Shown here one piece after another: positions 47,602 through 58,995 of a stretch of DNA of 64,000 bases. The translations under genes and the position numbers were made by a program. The first letter of the stretch is position 1; each line of letters starts with the position of its first letter. This DNA comes from Chanos chanos (lineage: Eukaryota > Chordata > Actinopteri > Gonorynchiformes > Chanidae): the NCBI RefSeq assembly GCF_902362185.1, contig NC_044501.1:13876481-13940480 (forward strand), read 5' to 3'. The notes below the pieces were generated by a model. It worked only from the letters and a program-made list of their open reading frames with translations. It was not told where the DNA came from and made no database searches.

Positions 47602-50600
47602 CTCTTCAGTCCTTGTCCCTTATAACAATGCCCCTCAGAAACCACAACTCCTCATAGGGTGTTTGCAAAGTCACACTTTGTCATTAACTGTTATATGTGC
47701 AAAACTATGACTGATTCCAGATCAGCAGTGAGGGGTATAATGTGTTTCACTCCCTTGGCATACAGCTGCAGCGATAACACTGCTTAAATCCAGGCTCGGG
47801 AACAGCTGCCAAAGAGGGATACAAAGGCTGATAAGATCAGCGCTACTCGTTTTTACCCTTCTAATTTTGGACTGCGTTTTCGCTTGAAAGCAGTTATATG
47901 CATCTCTTAATCACCTGGTGACATAACTGAAACCAAGGCTTCTAATTTTGAGAACCTGGGTTGAAAGCGTACTTCTCAAATTTATTGAACCATCTACGTA
48001 CTTTGGTAGACATTTGATGTCCACAGAACATTCTAAGCACTTGAACTTAACTCGCACTTTCTCTTTCTCAGTGACTGATAAGTTACTGTAGAAGCATTTG
48101 GCCCTAAGGTAATAAATATGAAGTCAACATTTTGGGAAGGCTCTCCGTTGGCCGGGCGGGCAAAGCATCTTTAAATATCATTTGTCAAAGTTCATGTGGG
48201 ACTCCATTTCGATTCGGGTTGTGCTCCTGGTTTGATGGTTGACTTCCGTGGCCTTCAACCCCACTGTGCTACAGTATGAATGGCCATTGTTCTGCTTGCT
48301 CACCACTACCCATCATCCAGTCTAAGTAACCCAAAGGAAGTGCTGTTTGTGTCCAAACGGGAAGCGGGGCTCTGAACATGGTAAATGTGCGGTTGATGAT
48401 GTTTTAATTTGCCCATGTTGTGCAAAGGGGGGTGGGGGTGGGGGGGGGTGGGTCCTCAAGATCATAACGTGATGTTCTCCCAAACCTAGAAAGCTTGGAA
48501 CACCATGGAGCTTTTTATCTTTTTTTTTTTTTTTTCCAGTCAAAGCACATGCCTAAATATGCCCTGAGTTGATTGTTGTTGCGTTAGGGAATATGCTCAA
48601 GTCTATTAGTGAAATATGCGAGCCGGTGAATCCTATTATGAAACTTTGACGTCTCATGCCTGATGGGCGTAGCCCCAGGGCCTGCAGCCGACAACAGGAT
48701 GACAAACAGTGATTGTAATCTTTGACCAATCACCAGTGAAGAAAGGCTACACCTGCTTCCTGTTCCCGTCGGGAGTCTGAATTTCAGCTTGAGTCACTGA
48801 GCCACGGAATTTTCTCCCACTAAGGCGACAGGAAACAGGGGCTGATGGGATAGGCTTTGTGTTTATTTATGGAGGGTTTAAATGTTATAACTGTCGGGAA
48901 TATGATGTTCATTGTTGAAGAGGTGATGTGGATATACTCTGTGACAAACAGTACCCCTTTTTGTAAATGTAGTCCTAAAATGTCAAGGTCGGGCACCACC
49001 GACCAAAGTCAAGCAAACACCATACGTTTTCAATGGTTGTGGATCCTGTGCATTGTTTGCAACGGAAACTATCTTTTCTGAATTGGCTGAAAATAATGTT
49101 GTGCAACAAAAACCATTTTAGTAATCTAATCATTCTAGTTACCATGTTATATTCAGATCATCATTCATGGGATTATTTCATTTTTTGTCAAACTAAAGAT
49201 TTTGGTATTTTTGGGTAAACCTGAACTCTTCCAACTTTGTTTATACAAGAGTCCAGGTTAACTTGTTATCAAATATCATAATTACTGAAGGAGAAGTTCT
49301 AAGATTCTTAAGGAAGTGAATATTGTGGCCAGAGTCAAAGCCTCTGTGAGACTGAAAATTCCTAGAGCTGCAGGAAATTCCGTTAGCGTTCCATAGGTTT
49401 CCACAGCTTTCATTACTTTCATATGGAAACTTCCATAGCGTTCCATAGCTTTCTGTAGGAATCATTCTTCCCACTTTTATTCTGCCCCAGAAAATCGTGA
49501 CAGTGTTTTCTCTCTGCTCTAGGCCTTCCCGTAACCCCTGTTAGCGTGTCCACCAGGGAACCAAAAGTGTCTGTTCGTGAGTATTCAGGTGAGTGAGAGT
49601 AACAGAGTAGAATTTGTTTCTGTCTGTGAGTATTCAGGTGAGTGAGACTAACACAGTGGAGATATTGTCTTTGTGAATATTCAGGTGAGTAAGACTAACA
49701 CAGTGGAGTTTGCGTCTGTGAGTATTCAGGTGAGTGAGACTAACACAGTGGAGTTTGTGTCTGGTTGTGAGTATTCAGGTGAGTGAAACTAACAGAGCGG
49801 AAATTGTGTCTGTCTGTGAGTATTCAGGTGAGTGAGACTAACACAGCGGAGTTTGTGTCTGTAATGACATTGCACCCAAAAGTAGAAGTAGTTGATATAA
49901 ACAAACTAAAGTGGAGGGTAATGAAATGGGCCTTGCTTATTTACGACATGGCAATGTGGAGCTGTGGCGCAAGTTTTATAAAAATAACGAGACAGCATCA
50001 GAGACAGGGGAGGCTTGCCGCTTTATTTCGTGCAGCTGTACCCCCGATATCACTGTCCAATGACCTACAACGGCTCATCAATGGCTCCCTCCGCTACCAA
50101 ACTAGCATGTTTCCTGTATGTATGATGTACACCTGAACTTTATGTGGCGTCTAAAGTCACAAACGTAAAAAGAAAACGCCTGAAATCCGATCAGAGCAGA
50201 TCTAAACGGATTTGCAAAAATTCGATTTGAATCGGTCTTCAAACCACGTACGAATGTGGTTTCAAACGGATTTGTAAAAATCGGATGTTATGTGATTTTT
50301 TGCTGTTCAGACTTGCTACATATGATCGGATTCCAATTGGATATGCGCATAAATCGGATTTGCACTGACAGTGTGAACATAGCCTAACAGAGTGGAGTTT
50401 GTGTCTGATTGTGAGTATTCAGGTGAGTGAGGCTAACACAGCAAAGTTTTGCCATATATGGTGATTCTCTGCTGTGTTTGATGCTAAGGAACAAGAATGG
50501 AGGCATGGAGGCTGGATTGCATGCCCTGCACTTTTTTGTTTCAAACAAAACCATCAAACAACACGTGCAGCTAACTGGCCTGTGCTTACAGCTACATGTT

Positions 50601-51860
50601 AGAGCCTAGCAGGGCTTGGATTTGTCCTCCCCCCCCCAAAATCGTTCTGTTCCTAACAGAATCCACCTTGTTTTCAGTTTCTGTTCTTGTTTTCTAAAGT
50701 CTCAAAATATCATTGCTCTCTAGAATGTGCAGTTTTAAGATCCAATGATGATTTTTGTTACTTTTTGCAATTGTTTAACTATGCCCCCCCCCCAAATTCT
50801 ACAAATAAGGCTAAATATCTAGCCAAAAAAGAGGAGTGGACAAACAATGACTCCACTAACAATAGGAGTATCTCAGACTGAGGAGCCGACGGTAGCAGTT
50901 TACCCCCCCCCGACCAGTTATGTGAAAGAGCTGGCACTCAATTCGAAACTACAAAATGGGATGTTGGTTTCTTAATGCTTACCCTCCTATTCCTCTCTGT
51001 GGAAATTCTCAACATTTAGATTTTTTTTTTTCCCCCTCACTGTTTATGTAAGTGTGTAGCTCTTTTCTCTGTCCCAACCCTTCTTTTCCTGTGTTGCAGA
51101 TGCGATGCTTTCGTGTGAGTTTAAGACAGAGCAGGAGCCAGAGCCGCGGATAGAGTGGAAGAAAATAGGAAAAGACGTGTCGTTCGTCTACTATGAGGGA
51201 CATTTTCGAGGTGACTTTGGCAACGAGCAGTTTTTCACAACTATAGCAAAAATGGTACAAAATCCAAAAAAACAAACAAAACAAAAAACCCTGCACTTAA
51301 AGTAGCTACTCCTTGAATAACTTCTGTCCTTCCATGCAAATCATCCAAGATATGTTCAAATTTTCTCTATCCCTGAAGAGCGCAGTTTTCCCTAAGCAAA
51401 TTAGAATGTTTACTTTTTTCGCGTAATTGCCTGGTTTAGCTCTGTAGGCTTTTGGTTGCGTTTGAATGTTTTTTTTTTTTTTCTTTTTTAATCCTATCAC
51501 TGGGCTAAAGAAAGTTTTACATTTACTTCTGGGACGCAGACTTTTAATCCTGGTTTGAGCTTTAGGCTAGTGAAAGTGTAAGCTTTGTGACTGAGGTAAC
51601 TAAGGCAAACGTGAAAAGCCTGTATAACTATATTTCAGTTCCACTGCATCAGTCCGTGCTGACATCCCCGTGTCCCCTTCTGCTCCAGGTGAGTTTGCAA
51701 AACGCGCGGAGATTGAGGGGGCTACCGTGACCTTGAGCAGGGTGAGTCAGAAGGACGCAGGAGTGTATCGGTGTGAGGTCAGCGCCCCTAAAGACTCAGT
51801 CACCCTGGGAGAAATAAACGTCACCCTTACTGTTCTGGGTATGACTTTGTCTCTGACTGT

Positions 51861-51897
<37 letters not shown>

Positions 51898-53009
51898 TGT
51901 GTGAGCGTGTGACAATGTGTGCGTTTGAGTGTGTGCGAGGATGTGTGAGAGAGTGTGTGTGAAAATCTATGTATCTGTGTTTATTTTTCCTGTTAATCTT
52001 CACCCCTAATTTGATAACATCTCTGAGCCGAGGGGTATTCTACGAAGCTTGATTTCTCACTTTTGCTGTCAAAACTTAACACAATCTTCCTTTGATGTTC
52101 TTCAGTTGTGTCAGTTGACGTTTGGCGCATGCTACCGGGCTAACTGACATGTCGTAATTCATGGAATACTCCTTGGCATCTATGCCTTTCCCTTTGTTGT
52201 TCTTATTATCATTTAACTTTATTTATTTGCTTCTTTAATTAATTAATTTTTTTTTTTATTACCTTGCTTCCCACCCCAGTTCCACCCCAGACCCCGTCCT
52301 GTGTGATCCCCAGTTCGGCTGTAACAGGCTCGGCGGTGGAATTAAGCTGTAGAGACCTGCACGGTATCCCGGCTGCCACCTACACCTGGTTCAAAGACAG
52401 GAAAGCATTGAGTGTACGACCGCAGGCCAACAGCACTTACACCATCAACCCCCACACCGGCGTCCTGGTGAGAGAACCGCCACGTCACACAGCTCATACA
52501 ATATATTCTTACCTCTACCGACTCTTTCAGGAGAAATCTCTGGAAATATATTCATCTAACCGCGTATGATGTACATTCATGACCTAACGTGATGGGATGT
52601 ATGTTATAGTAAATGTGTTGATGTGATATGGTATGGCAGTATTTATTATGAAAGTATAGTGCTGGTGTGTACACCATCACTACACATAGATTGCGTTTGT
52701 GCAGAGGCACAAAGTGATGAACTAATCCTGACAGTCACCACAGGACAGACATGTGCCAAATAAATCTTGGTATGTACTACCAAATGAGTAGTGACACTTA
52801 GATCAGTCATTCACACTTAGTGTACACACACACACACACACACACTCACCCACACCGAAGTGCTGTCTGAAATGTCGTCTTCTTTTTAACAGACGTTTAA
52901 AACGGTCACCAGAAATGACACGGGTCGGTACCACTGTGAGGCAAAAAACGGAGTAGGCTCTCCCAAGAGCTGTGCGGGCAATCATATGAAGATTGGTGAG
53001 TTAGTGTGT

Positions 53010-53046
<37 letters not shown>

Positions 53047-53286
53047 AGTAATGATGATTTGAATAAAATGAATTGAAAATTCATTTTAATCTCCACATCA
53101 AAATGCTGCTGGTTTTATGAAGAAGAGATTTTGGATTGTCTGTGTTGATTCTGAGTTTTTCAGACTCATTGCTGCCATGCCGACGTGATTGTGTGTAATG
53201 TGGGCCTCCACCCATTTCCACTTTATTCTCTCTCTTAAGGAAGTTTGACCTCTGTCTCTCTCTCTCTCTCTTTCTGTCTCTCCCTC

Positions 53287-53317
<31 letters not shown>

Positions 53318-54209
53318 TTTCTCCTGCAGATGATTTAAATGTCCAAGGCATAATCGTTGCTACATTAGTGGTCTGTTTGATCGTGTCGATATGTATCGTA
53401 GGAGTGTGCTGTGCCCACCGACACGGTTACTTTAGCAGTGAGTACTTCTGTCTCTGTATGTCAGTTAATGACTTTTTCTTTATGGAATGTGTGAGTTGAT
53501 TTGTACCATGTGTTGATTTTGATGCTTATTTTATACACGACGGATGTTTTGGACTCAATTTCCCTTTTCCCTTTTCCCTCTCTTTGGTCTTCCCTGCTGT
53601 CCTTTTTGTACGTCCATCCCCTTATCTCCATGTCCAGGACACAGAGGAAGGTAAAGGGCCACTTTACTTTTTGCACTGACTTCTTGTGTTTTTACTGTCT
53701 TCCGTTTACTGTCATGTTAAACCATTGTAGTCACTAACTGATTGAATGCCAGTGTGTGTTTGTGTGCTTGTGTGTTAAGGGAAAGGAACTAAATGTGGCC
53801 TTAGAGGAGTCTTTAAATAGATTTCAGATATGGTTCTCTAGATTTAATAATCTTTGAAAATAAAACAAGCTGGATCAGCTTTTCTAATTAAAGTTTTTGC
53901 CAGTCGTTTAGATGCGTTTCCCAAAACTCGATAACCTTATTCTCTGAACTCTAAAGTGCCTTTCCCAAATCGGTGAAAGTGTTTCTCACAATATCATACC
54001 AGTGCTGTAAAAGAACTTAAAATGCTCAAAATCTTAACCACATGTGACCAAACAACAAAGCTGATCAGTCACTACACCACTGTCACTGAATGGCCAGCAC
54101 ACTCTTCAGTCATCACTCTATACACAGTTAGACAAAAAATGCTAAGAATTTGTATCCAAACTGGATGGCCTGTGGATAGAATGTTGCTGTCATTACAAAA
54201 GATTGTGCT

Positions 54210-54275
<66 letters not shown>

Positions 54276-56169
54276 CAAACAAACAAATACCATTTTATTA
54301 CAGTATGCATACATCCCAAAATTCCACACAAAATCTGAACAAAGGCAAACCTGATTACATTACTGAAAAACAGAAGATGTGTGTTGCTGCCTGTTGACAA
54401 ACACAGCGTTGTCGTAATCGCAGTCATGTAAAAAAGCACTTACAAAAAAAGGCACTCCTCAACTACCCCCCCCTCCCCCCGGCATATCACCGTGTATCTG
54501 GACTCCCCTTTCCCTTATAAGGACAGGTTTTTGCCCCCGTCAGACAGAGTTTCTTGATCTGTTCTCGGCAACATGATACACAGAGGCCCGTTATACTTTA
54601 TATGCCTTTTGTGAAATTCATCTTAAAGGAACAATTTGCACTCGTGCTGGCATGTCATAGTCAACGAGAGCTATGTCCATGTAGTGACCGCCTGGGGTAT
54701 TTTTGACTGTGTTGACTGCGTTTAGCGTTTTGTAACACGTGCCTTAGCGTTTAGCGTTTTGTGCAAACGCGGTGAGAAATGATGCAGTGCTGCGGCTAAC
54801 CCTGTTTGTTCTGTGGCACTTCTGAAGCACTGTTTGGGAGTGAGGGTAACAGATTTGCGTCTAAACGAATGAGAAAACCTACAATAGATTTTTAAAGCCG
54901 TCTTTGTGTTGTCATTCACTGATAGATGTACCGTCTCCAAATGTCTGATCTCAGTGAAGTCCTGTCTTGTGTGGTGGTTACTAATTTTACTATTTGTTTG
55001 GATTGCGAAAGGCTTATACCCCCGGAGCATGTCTGAAATATTTTGAACTAACTGGACATTACATCTTAACAGTGACTGGTGAATAACAGTCGAGAACATT
55101 GAATTGTTTGGTTTTGGTTCTGACAGATTCCCCGTTGCATCTGGGCGTGACTGGTCCGTAGAGGCATGCATTTGAATAGGGATTTACTGATACCATCAAC
55201 TCGCAACCCTGATTTGTAATTGGCTAAATCTGCCATGTATGTGGGGCGGCGGAACCCTCAGAACGAAAAGCCGTGCATGCCGTGTGTGTGTGTGTGTGTG
55301 TTGTCGCCATGTGACTGTTTACCAAATATGAATTCTTTATTTATGATCTGTATGGTCTATGCAGTTCGTTCTGGATTTCACAGTGTCATGGTGCAGCTCA
55401 CATCAGCAGCCAGAATCTGAACAGAACAGAGGACATGTGAGTCAGACCGCCACCTAGTGACAGATAAAGAAAACCTGCATGAAGAGACCATTTGTTTTTG
55501 GTTGTAAATTTACTGTAGAAAGGGTTAGGGCTGCCCTAAAAGTCATAAAACAACTGATTGTTCTGTAAGCACTTCTGACTTAAAGCTGGTCAAAAGCAGT
55601 CTTGTTCCCTGTCTTTGAGGACAGTCGTACAGTAAGAAACTGTATGAGATGAACAGTGGCTTGGAGACTAGCGGGGTGTTTTGGAAATGTATGTTTGCAC
55701 TTCAAAAATATGTAGAGACAAAGGGAGAGGCTAAGAAAAACAGACAGACCAGGAGAAACAGTGTTATTTAGCAGTCCAGGAAGGACTTTGTCATGTTTTA
55801 GGGAGAGATATGAGAGCGTGTGTGTGTGTGTGAATGAATGTTAATGAGAGACTGTATTTCCAGCAGCGGTGGTACTTTCCCATTCTACTGTTACAAATAC
55901 ACTGTATGTGTCTGTTTCTCACAGTGCCAATACTGGCTACAGCCCTCCACCACAAGAGGTGAGTGTCTCTCTTGCTTTTAGTGTACGTTGTTCCATTTAC
56001 CATACTGCTGAGCTGTTTGAGGGGAAAACGAGACATAACCGGAAAGTTCACTGTGTCCCCCTGCCTCTCTTTCTCTCTCTCAAAAAACACCCTTTGGTTT
56101 TCTTTAATTTTGCCTTTGTCTCTTTCTCAGCCTCAGGACTTCAGACACACCCAGTCCTTCATGCTGTGA
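44562..56169 (+). CDS. jam2: Junctional adhesion molecule 2 (JAM-B)
   Basis: Ten coding exons, 44562-44604, 49523-49588, 51100-51210, 51689-51838, 52280-52467, 52893-52995, 53330-53437, 53638-53650, 55925-55958 and 56131-56169, give 284 aa (human 298). It is a two-Ig transmembrane adhesion protein of tight junctions and endothelium that binds JAM-C and alpha4beta1 integrin. Seen here: a hydrophobic signal peptide (MFLFFLLFSMILIQS), a V-type Ig domain (about 37-123; Cys in AMLSCEF and VYRCEVSAP), and a C2-type Ig domain (124-220; VELSCRD, TYTWFKD, YHCEAKNGVG). One TM helix follows (GIIVATLVVCLIVSICIVGV, about 227-249), then a short tail. The tail ends DFRHTQSFML with a C-terminal PDZ ligand, against DFKHTKSFII in human. 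Exon 8 is a 13-nt microexon and the exon 3 donor is a weak GTGACT. The exon 2 donor is embedded in a minisatellite. Confidence 0.95.
46066..46985 (+). repeat. 460-bp tandem segmental duplication in jam2 intron 1
   Basis: Two copies (about 46066-46525 and 46526-46985) are offset by exactly 460 bp over many anchors, for example GGATGGACTC at 46221 and 46681 and CCAGACT at 46381 and 46841. The GT-rich first part has a further partial, more diverged copy at about 45965-46060. The copies are highly similar, so the duplication is recent. Confidence 0.92.
47236..47269 (+). repeat. (GT)n microsatellite in jam2 intron 1
   Basis: About 17 GT units. Confidence 0.95.
47551..47598 (+). repeat. (CT)n microsatellite in jam2 intron 1
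   Basis: About 24 CT units within a longer pyrimidine-rich stretch (47440-47620). Confidence 0.95.
49578..50430 (+). repeat. 45-49-bp minisatellite that repeats the jam2 exon 2 splice donor
   Basis: The sequence TATTCAG|GTGAGT of the true exon 2/intron 2 junction (49588/49589) recurs with near-identical context at 49638, 49685, 49730, 49779, 49828 and, after an inserted element, at 50423 (first base of GTGAG given). Units have the form GTGAGTATTCAGGTGAGTGA then CTAACACAGTGGAGTTTGTG. Confidence 0.92.
49861..50385 (+). mobile_element. DNA-transposon fragment inserted into the minisatellite
   Basis: About 525 bp with no minisatellite units interrupt the array between its sixth and seventh donor copies. 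Several AAATCGGATTTG-like words and the end GACAGTGTGAACATAGCC are typical of terminal or subterminal parts of hAT-like elements in fish. I could not see a matching left terminus, so it is probably one end only. Confidence 0.5.
54209..54272 (+). repeat. (CA)n microsatellite in jam2 intron 8
   Basis: About 32 CA units. Confidence 0.95.
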
Positions 56170-56409
56170 GGAACTGTCCCCCAGAAAATATCTTCAGCGT
56201 ATTTGGTGGATTAGCTGGGATTCGCTGTATTCACTGAAACCAAATGGCGATATGCTGTAATGTGGGCTACCACTGTGCATGGACAGCGAAAAGACAAAAC
56301 AGCTTCTGGGAATTTTTTTGTTTTGTTTTGTTTTAATTGCTGTGCAGTGCTGTTCAGAGATCCTGCTGATGATTGTTTCTTATTTAAGATTAGTTAGGTA
56401 ATAATACAC

Positions 56410-56520
56410 CGCCCCCCTAGAGGTTAAACCTTGAAATAACATTGGTTTTTAGCTCCCTCTGGTGGTCAATTGCTCACACTGGACTTCAGGTCACTGCCAT
56501 TCACTTATGCCCCCTAGTGG
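56410..56520 (-). promoter_or_regulatory. Cluster of three CTCF-like motifs in the jam2 3' UTR
   Basis: CGCCCCCCTAGAGG (56410-56423), CTCCCTCTGGTGG (56453-56465) and TGCCCCCTAGTGG (56508-56520) each fit the reverse complement of the CTCF core and all point the same way. A fourth, CCGCCACCTAGTGA, lies at 55447-55460. Motif calls only. Confidence 0.45.
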
Positions 56521-56779
56521 TACGTCTCAAGCAGACAAGGTGAACGGCCTAGCCGCTTATGATGAGATTGAAGGTCGCTTACAAACCCTATTACATATTC
56601 ATTACCTGTATGTCTCTGTGCCTTATTAAGAGTGTAATGGTAATATTAATCGGGTGATATTTGTATAAACAGAAATTTTTAAGTTTTGAAACTGTGCCTT
56701 TTTTTCTAATGTGGATTTTATTTTAGTTTTGTTGCAAAGTGAGCGTATGGATGAATGATTTGTTGTATGTTTCTCCAGT

Positions 56780-56785
56780 ATTAAA
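56780..56785 (+). terminator. Poly(A) signal ATTAAA of jam2
   Basis: ATTAAA lies 610 bp after the stop and is followed by a T-rich then GT-containing stretch. The opposing atp5pf signal lies only about 125 bp further on. Confidence 0.5.
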
Positions 56786-56907
56786 TTTTTTTTTATAATG
56801 AAAATGCGTCATCTCTCATGTCTGTCGTGTATACATAAAACCTGAAAAGGTTCTGATGTTTAAGTGTAAGTCATATACAGCCACACCCCAGCTTTAGTCC
56901 AAGTACA

Positions 56908-56913
56908 TTTATT
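56908..56913 (-). terminator. Poly(A) signal AATAAA of atp5pf
   Basis: The minus strand reads AATAAA 65 bp after the atp5pf stop. The two convergent genes end within about 130 bp of each other. Confidence 0.65.
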
Positions 56914-56978
56914 AAATAGATACACTCTTCTGGAGCTTGACAGACATGTTGGAACAGTAGAGTTGAGCAGAGGGTGGC

Positions 56979-58244
56979 TCACTTAGCCACTTCATCCAGC
57001 TTAGGTTCTGTTGGAGAGAAATAATAAAAAAGATTTCTTAACAGATCAAGGTTTGATTCTACAGAAGATGCAAAGAGCCCCGAGTGCAGACGTATGAATA
57101 CGTTCCTAAACATATTAAACACAAGACCCTGAGATATATAACTACTACCATCTCACATGAACATACTCTAAGCATCAGCAATATGCAAACCAGTAGTTAT
57201 AGAGTAAATAGGGTGTAACAAACTAAAGGACTGGAACCCATCACACGTCACATGAAAGTTAAATTGAACTGAGCGTTGACAGCACCGGTGGATTTCCAGA
57301 TCCAGCTGGACGCTGTGATGGTGGACATGCATTTAACAGCTGTGAACACTCGTTCTAACAAAAGCGGCTTTTGTCAGCAGGATAAATGACTCCTAGGAAC
57401 ACATGCACCTCCTCCACACTGATACTCACCAGGGAATTTGAAGTCTGGGAATTTAGTCATATCACCACCTCCGTATAACCTCTGCAGTTTGGCCATTTCT
57501 TCTGTCAGATTTTTCTGGTAGGAGGCGCCAGCGTCAACCACACCCCCCGCAGCCCTATAGGACAGAGGAGTTAAGTAAAGTACAGAGAGACAACAGAAAA
57601 AAAAGAGTTTTACTGAATGATAACCATGACACCACTAAGATGTTCTCTTATTTATGGTCAACAAAAATCATGCAAAAGCCTGATCCATTTAACATGAAAA
57701 AGGACACTACATGTCACCAAAGTAACAGCTGTTGATAAAGAAACTGGCTTTCATGTACAGGTAACAGTACTGTGGGCATTACAGATAACACTGTGGACGT
57801 ATAAGGGAAAATAATCGAGGACCTAGTGAAAACCTTCACATAAGTGCAGAACACACCGTCTTTAAATGATACGGCTCGAAGTATTGAGGAATACAGTATA
57901 AACGACGGCATAGCATAGACGCTACCAAGATCAAACGACGCTACCTAGATCAAAGACAACGTGAGTTATGAAGGTAAGATTAACCGTCCACAGCGGATGC
58001 TAAAAACGTCAACAATATCCACCCAAAAGGTAAGACCATTAGTGGGCTAAGGTACTGTCTAAGTAGCCACTGACTTGCTCTTGGTGTTGTAATCACGGAT
58101 CTTATCCAAGAAAAGCTTCTGGACGGGATCCAGGTCCTTCGCCCTGTTGAACAGCACCGCAGACAGACCGATATTCCTGCGAAGTACTACCGTCACCGTG
58201 GAGCGGAATAGAGAGGACAACTGGAACAGCCGACGGAGCGCCAT
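56979..58244 (-). CDS. atp5pf: ATP synthase peripheral stalk subunit F6 (coupling factor 6)
   Basis: Three coding exons on the minus strand, 58244-58075, 57554-57430 and 57007-56979, join in frame to 107 aa (human 108). F6 is part of the peripheral stalk of mitochondrial ATP synthase. Exon 1 encodes the presequence MALRRLFQLSSLFRSTVTVV then LRRNIGLSAVLF, followed by the mature start NRAKDLDPVQKLFLDKIRDY, matching human NKELDPIQKLFVDKIREY. Exon 2 gives DAGASYQKNLTEEMAKLQRL and GGGDMTKFPDFKFP. Exon 3 gives EPKLDEVAK and stop. The frame is open nine bases above the ATG, but that extension starts with TTG, so the ATG at 58244-58242 is the start. A non-coding first exon is likely at 58759-58800. 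Confidence 0.96.
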
Positions 58245-58758
58245 TCTGTTCAATCAGAGGGAAAAAAAAGAAGCATTTTTTCAGCCAAGTGATCCATATT
58301 CATTTTGCTAAACGTCTTGTGCTGATGGTTAACTAACCACACGATGCTAATCGATTTAATACTAGCAAATTTAAGACGTCATTTCAGCTGCTTCGAAACT
58401 TAGCAAGGTGCCTATGCTTTCTGCTAGTTTTGTTCTATGTATAAAGTGTATCAATACGGGCATCGCAAACCCTACTTTTACAGCCCCATATATCAAATAC
58501 CCGAACGTTTATTAGAGGCAGTTAAACAACAACTACAAGACAAGGATGCTCTATAACCTACTAACAGACTAGCCTTCGCTAATTCTATACGAGCTGGCTG
58601 ACCTGAAATGACATTACTAAGGAATGTGCAACTATTTGAAAGCTTTGCTTTACAAGCGTCGCTATAAATCTCAAATAAGAATCTTATTTCCTCAATACAT
58701 GTATAAAGTGAAATTAACACTGATTAAATTTTAGAGAATAGATTCTAAAATAAGTCAC

Positions 58759-58800
58759 CTTGTCACTGACACTCGTTCACAAATCACATCCGAAGTATAA
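58759..58800 (-). other. Probable non-coding first exon and promoter of atp5pf
   Basis: On the minus strand GACAAG|GTGACT is a donor at 58758/58759, about 500 bp above the coding ATG. Just upstream the minus strand has CATCGTCGGCCAT and ACTTCGGATG, loosely like YY1 and ETS elements of housekeeping promoters. In human the ATP5PF promoter is shared with GABPA. Confidence 0.45.
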
Positions 58801-58962
58801 ATGGCCGACGATGTACACTAACAAAGCATCATGGGTATGAAGCGACTTAAAGGGACAGTACATATATTGACAGTTACATGATTTTCTACTGACCAGTCCT
58901 GTGCAACAGAAGAGGACAAACCGAACATTTAAAAAAACCTCCAGCAGCCGCTTGTTTGTTGG

Positions 58963-58995
<33 letters not shown>

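Noticed and set aside
48140-48310. Possible tRNA-derived SINE
   Set aside because: A stretch vaguely like a box B (TTTCGATTCGGG) is present, but no box A, tail or target duplication could be seen.
54072-54439. Frames across the (CA)n tract in jam2 intron 8
   Set aside because: Low-complexity His/Thr or Cys/Val runs from the microsatellite.
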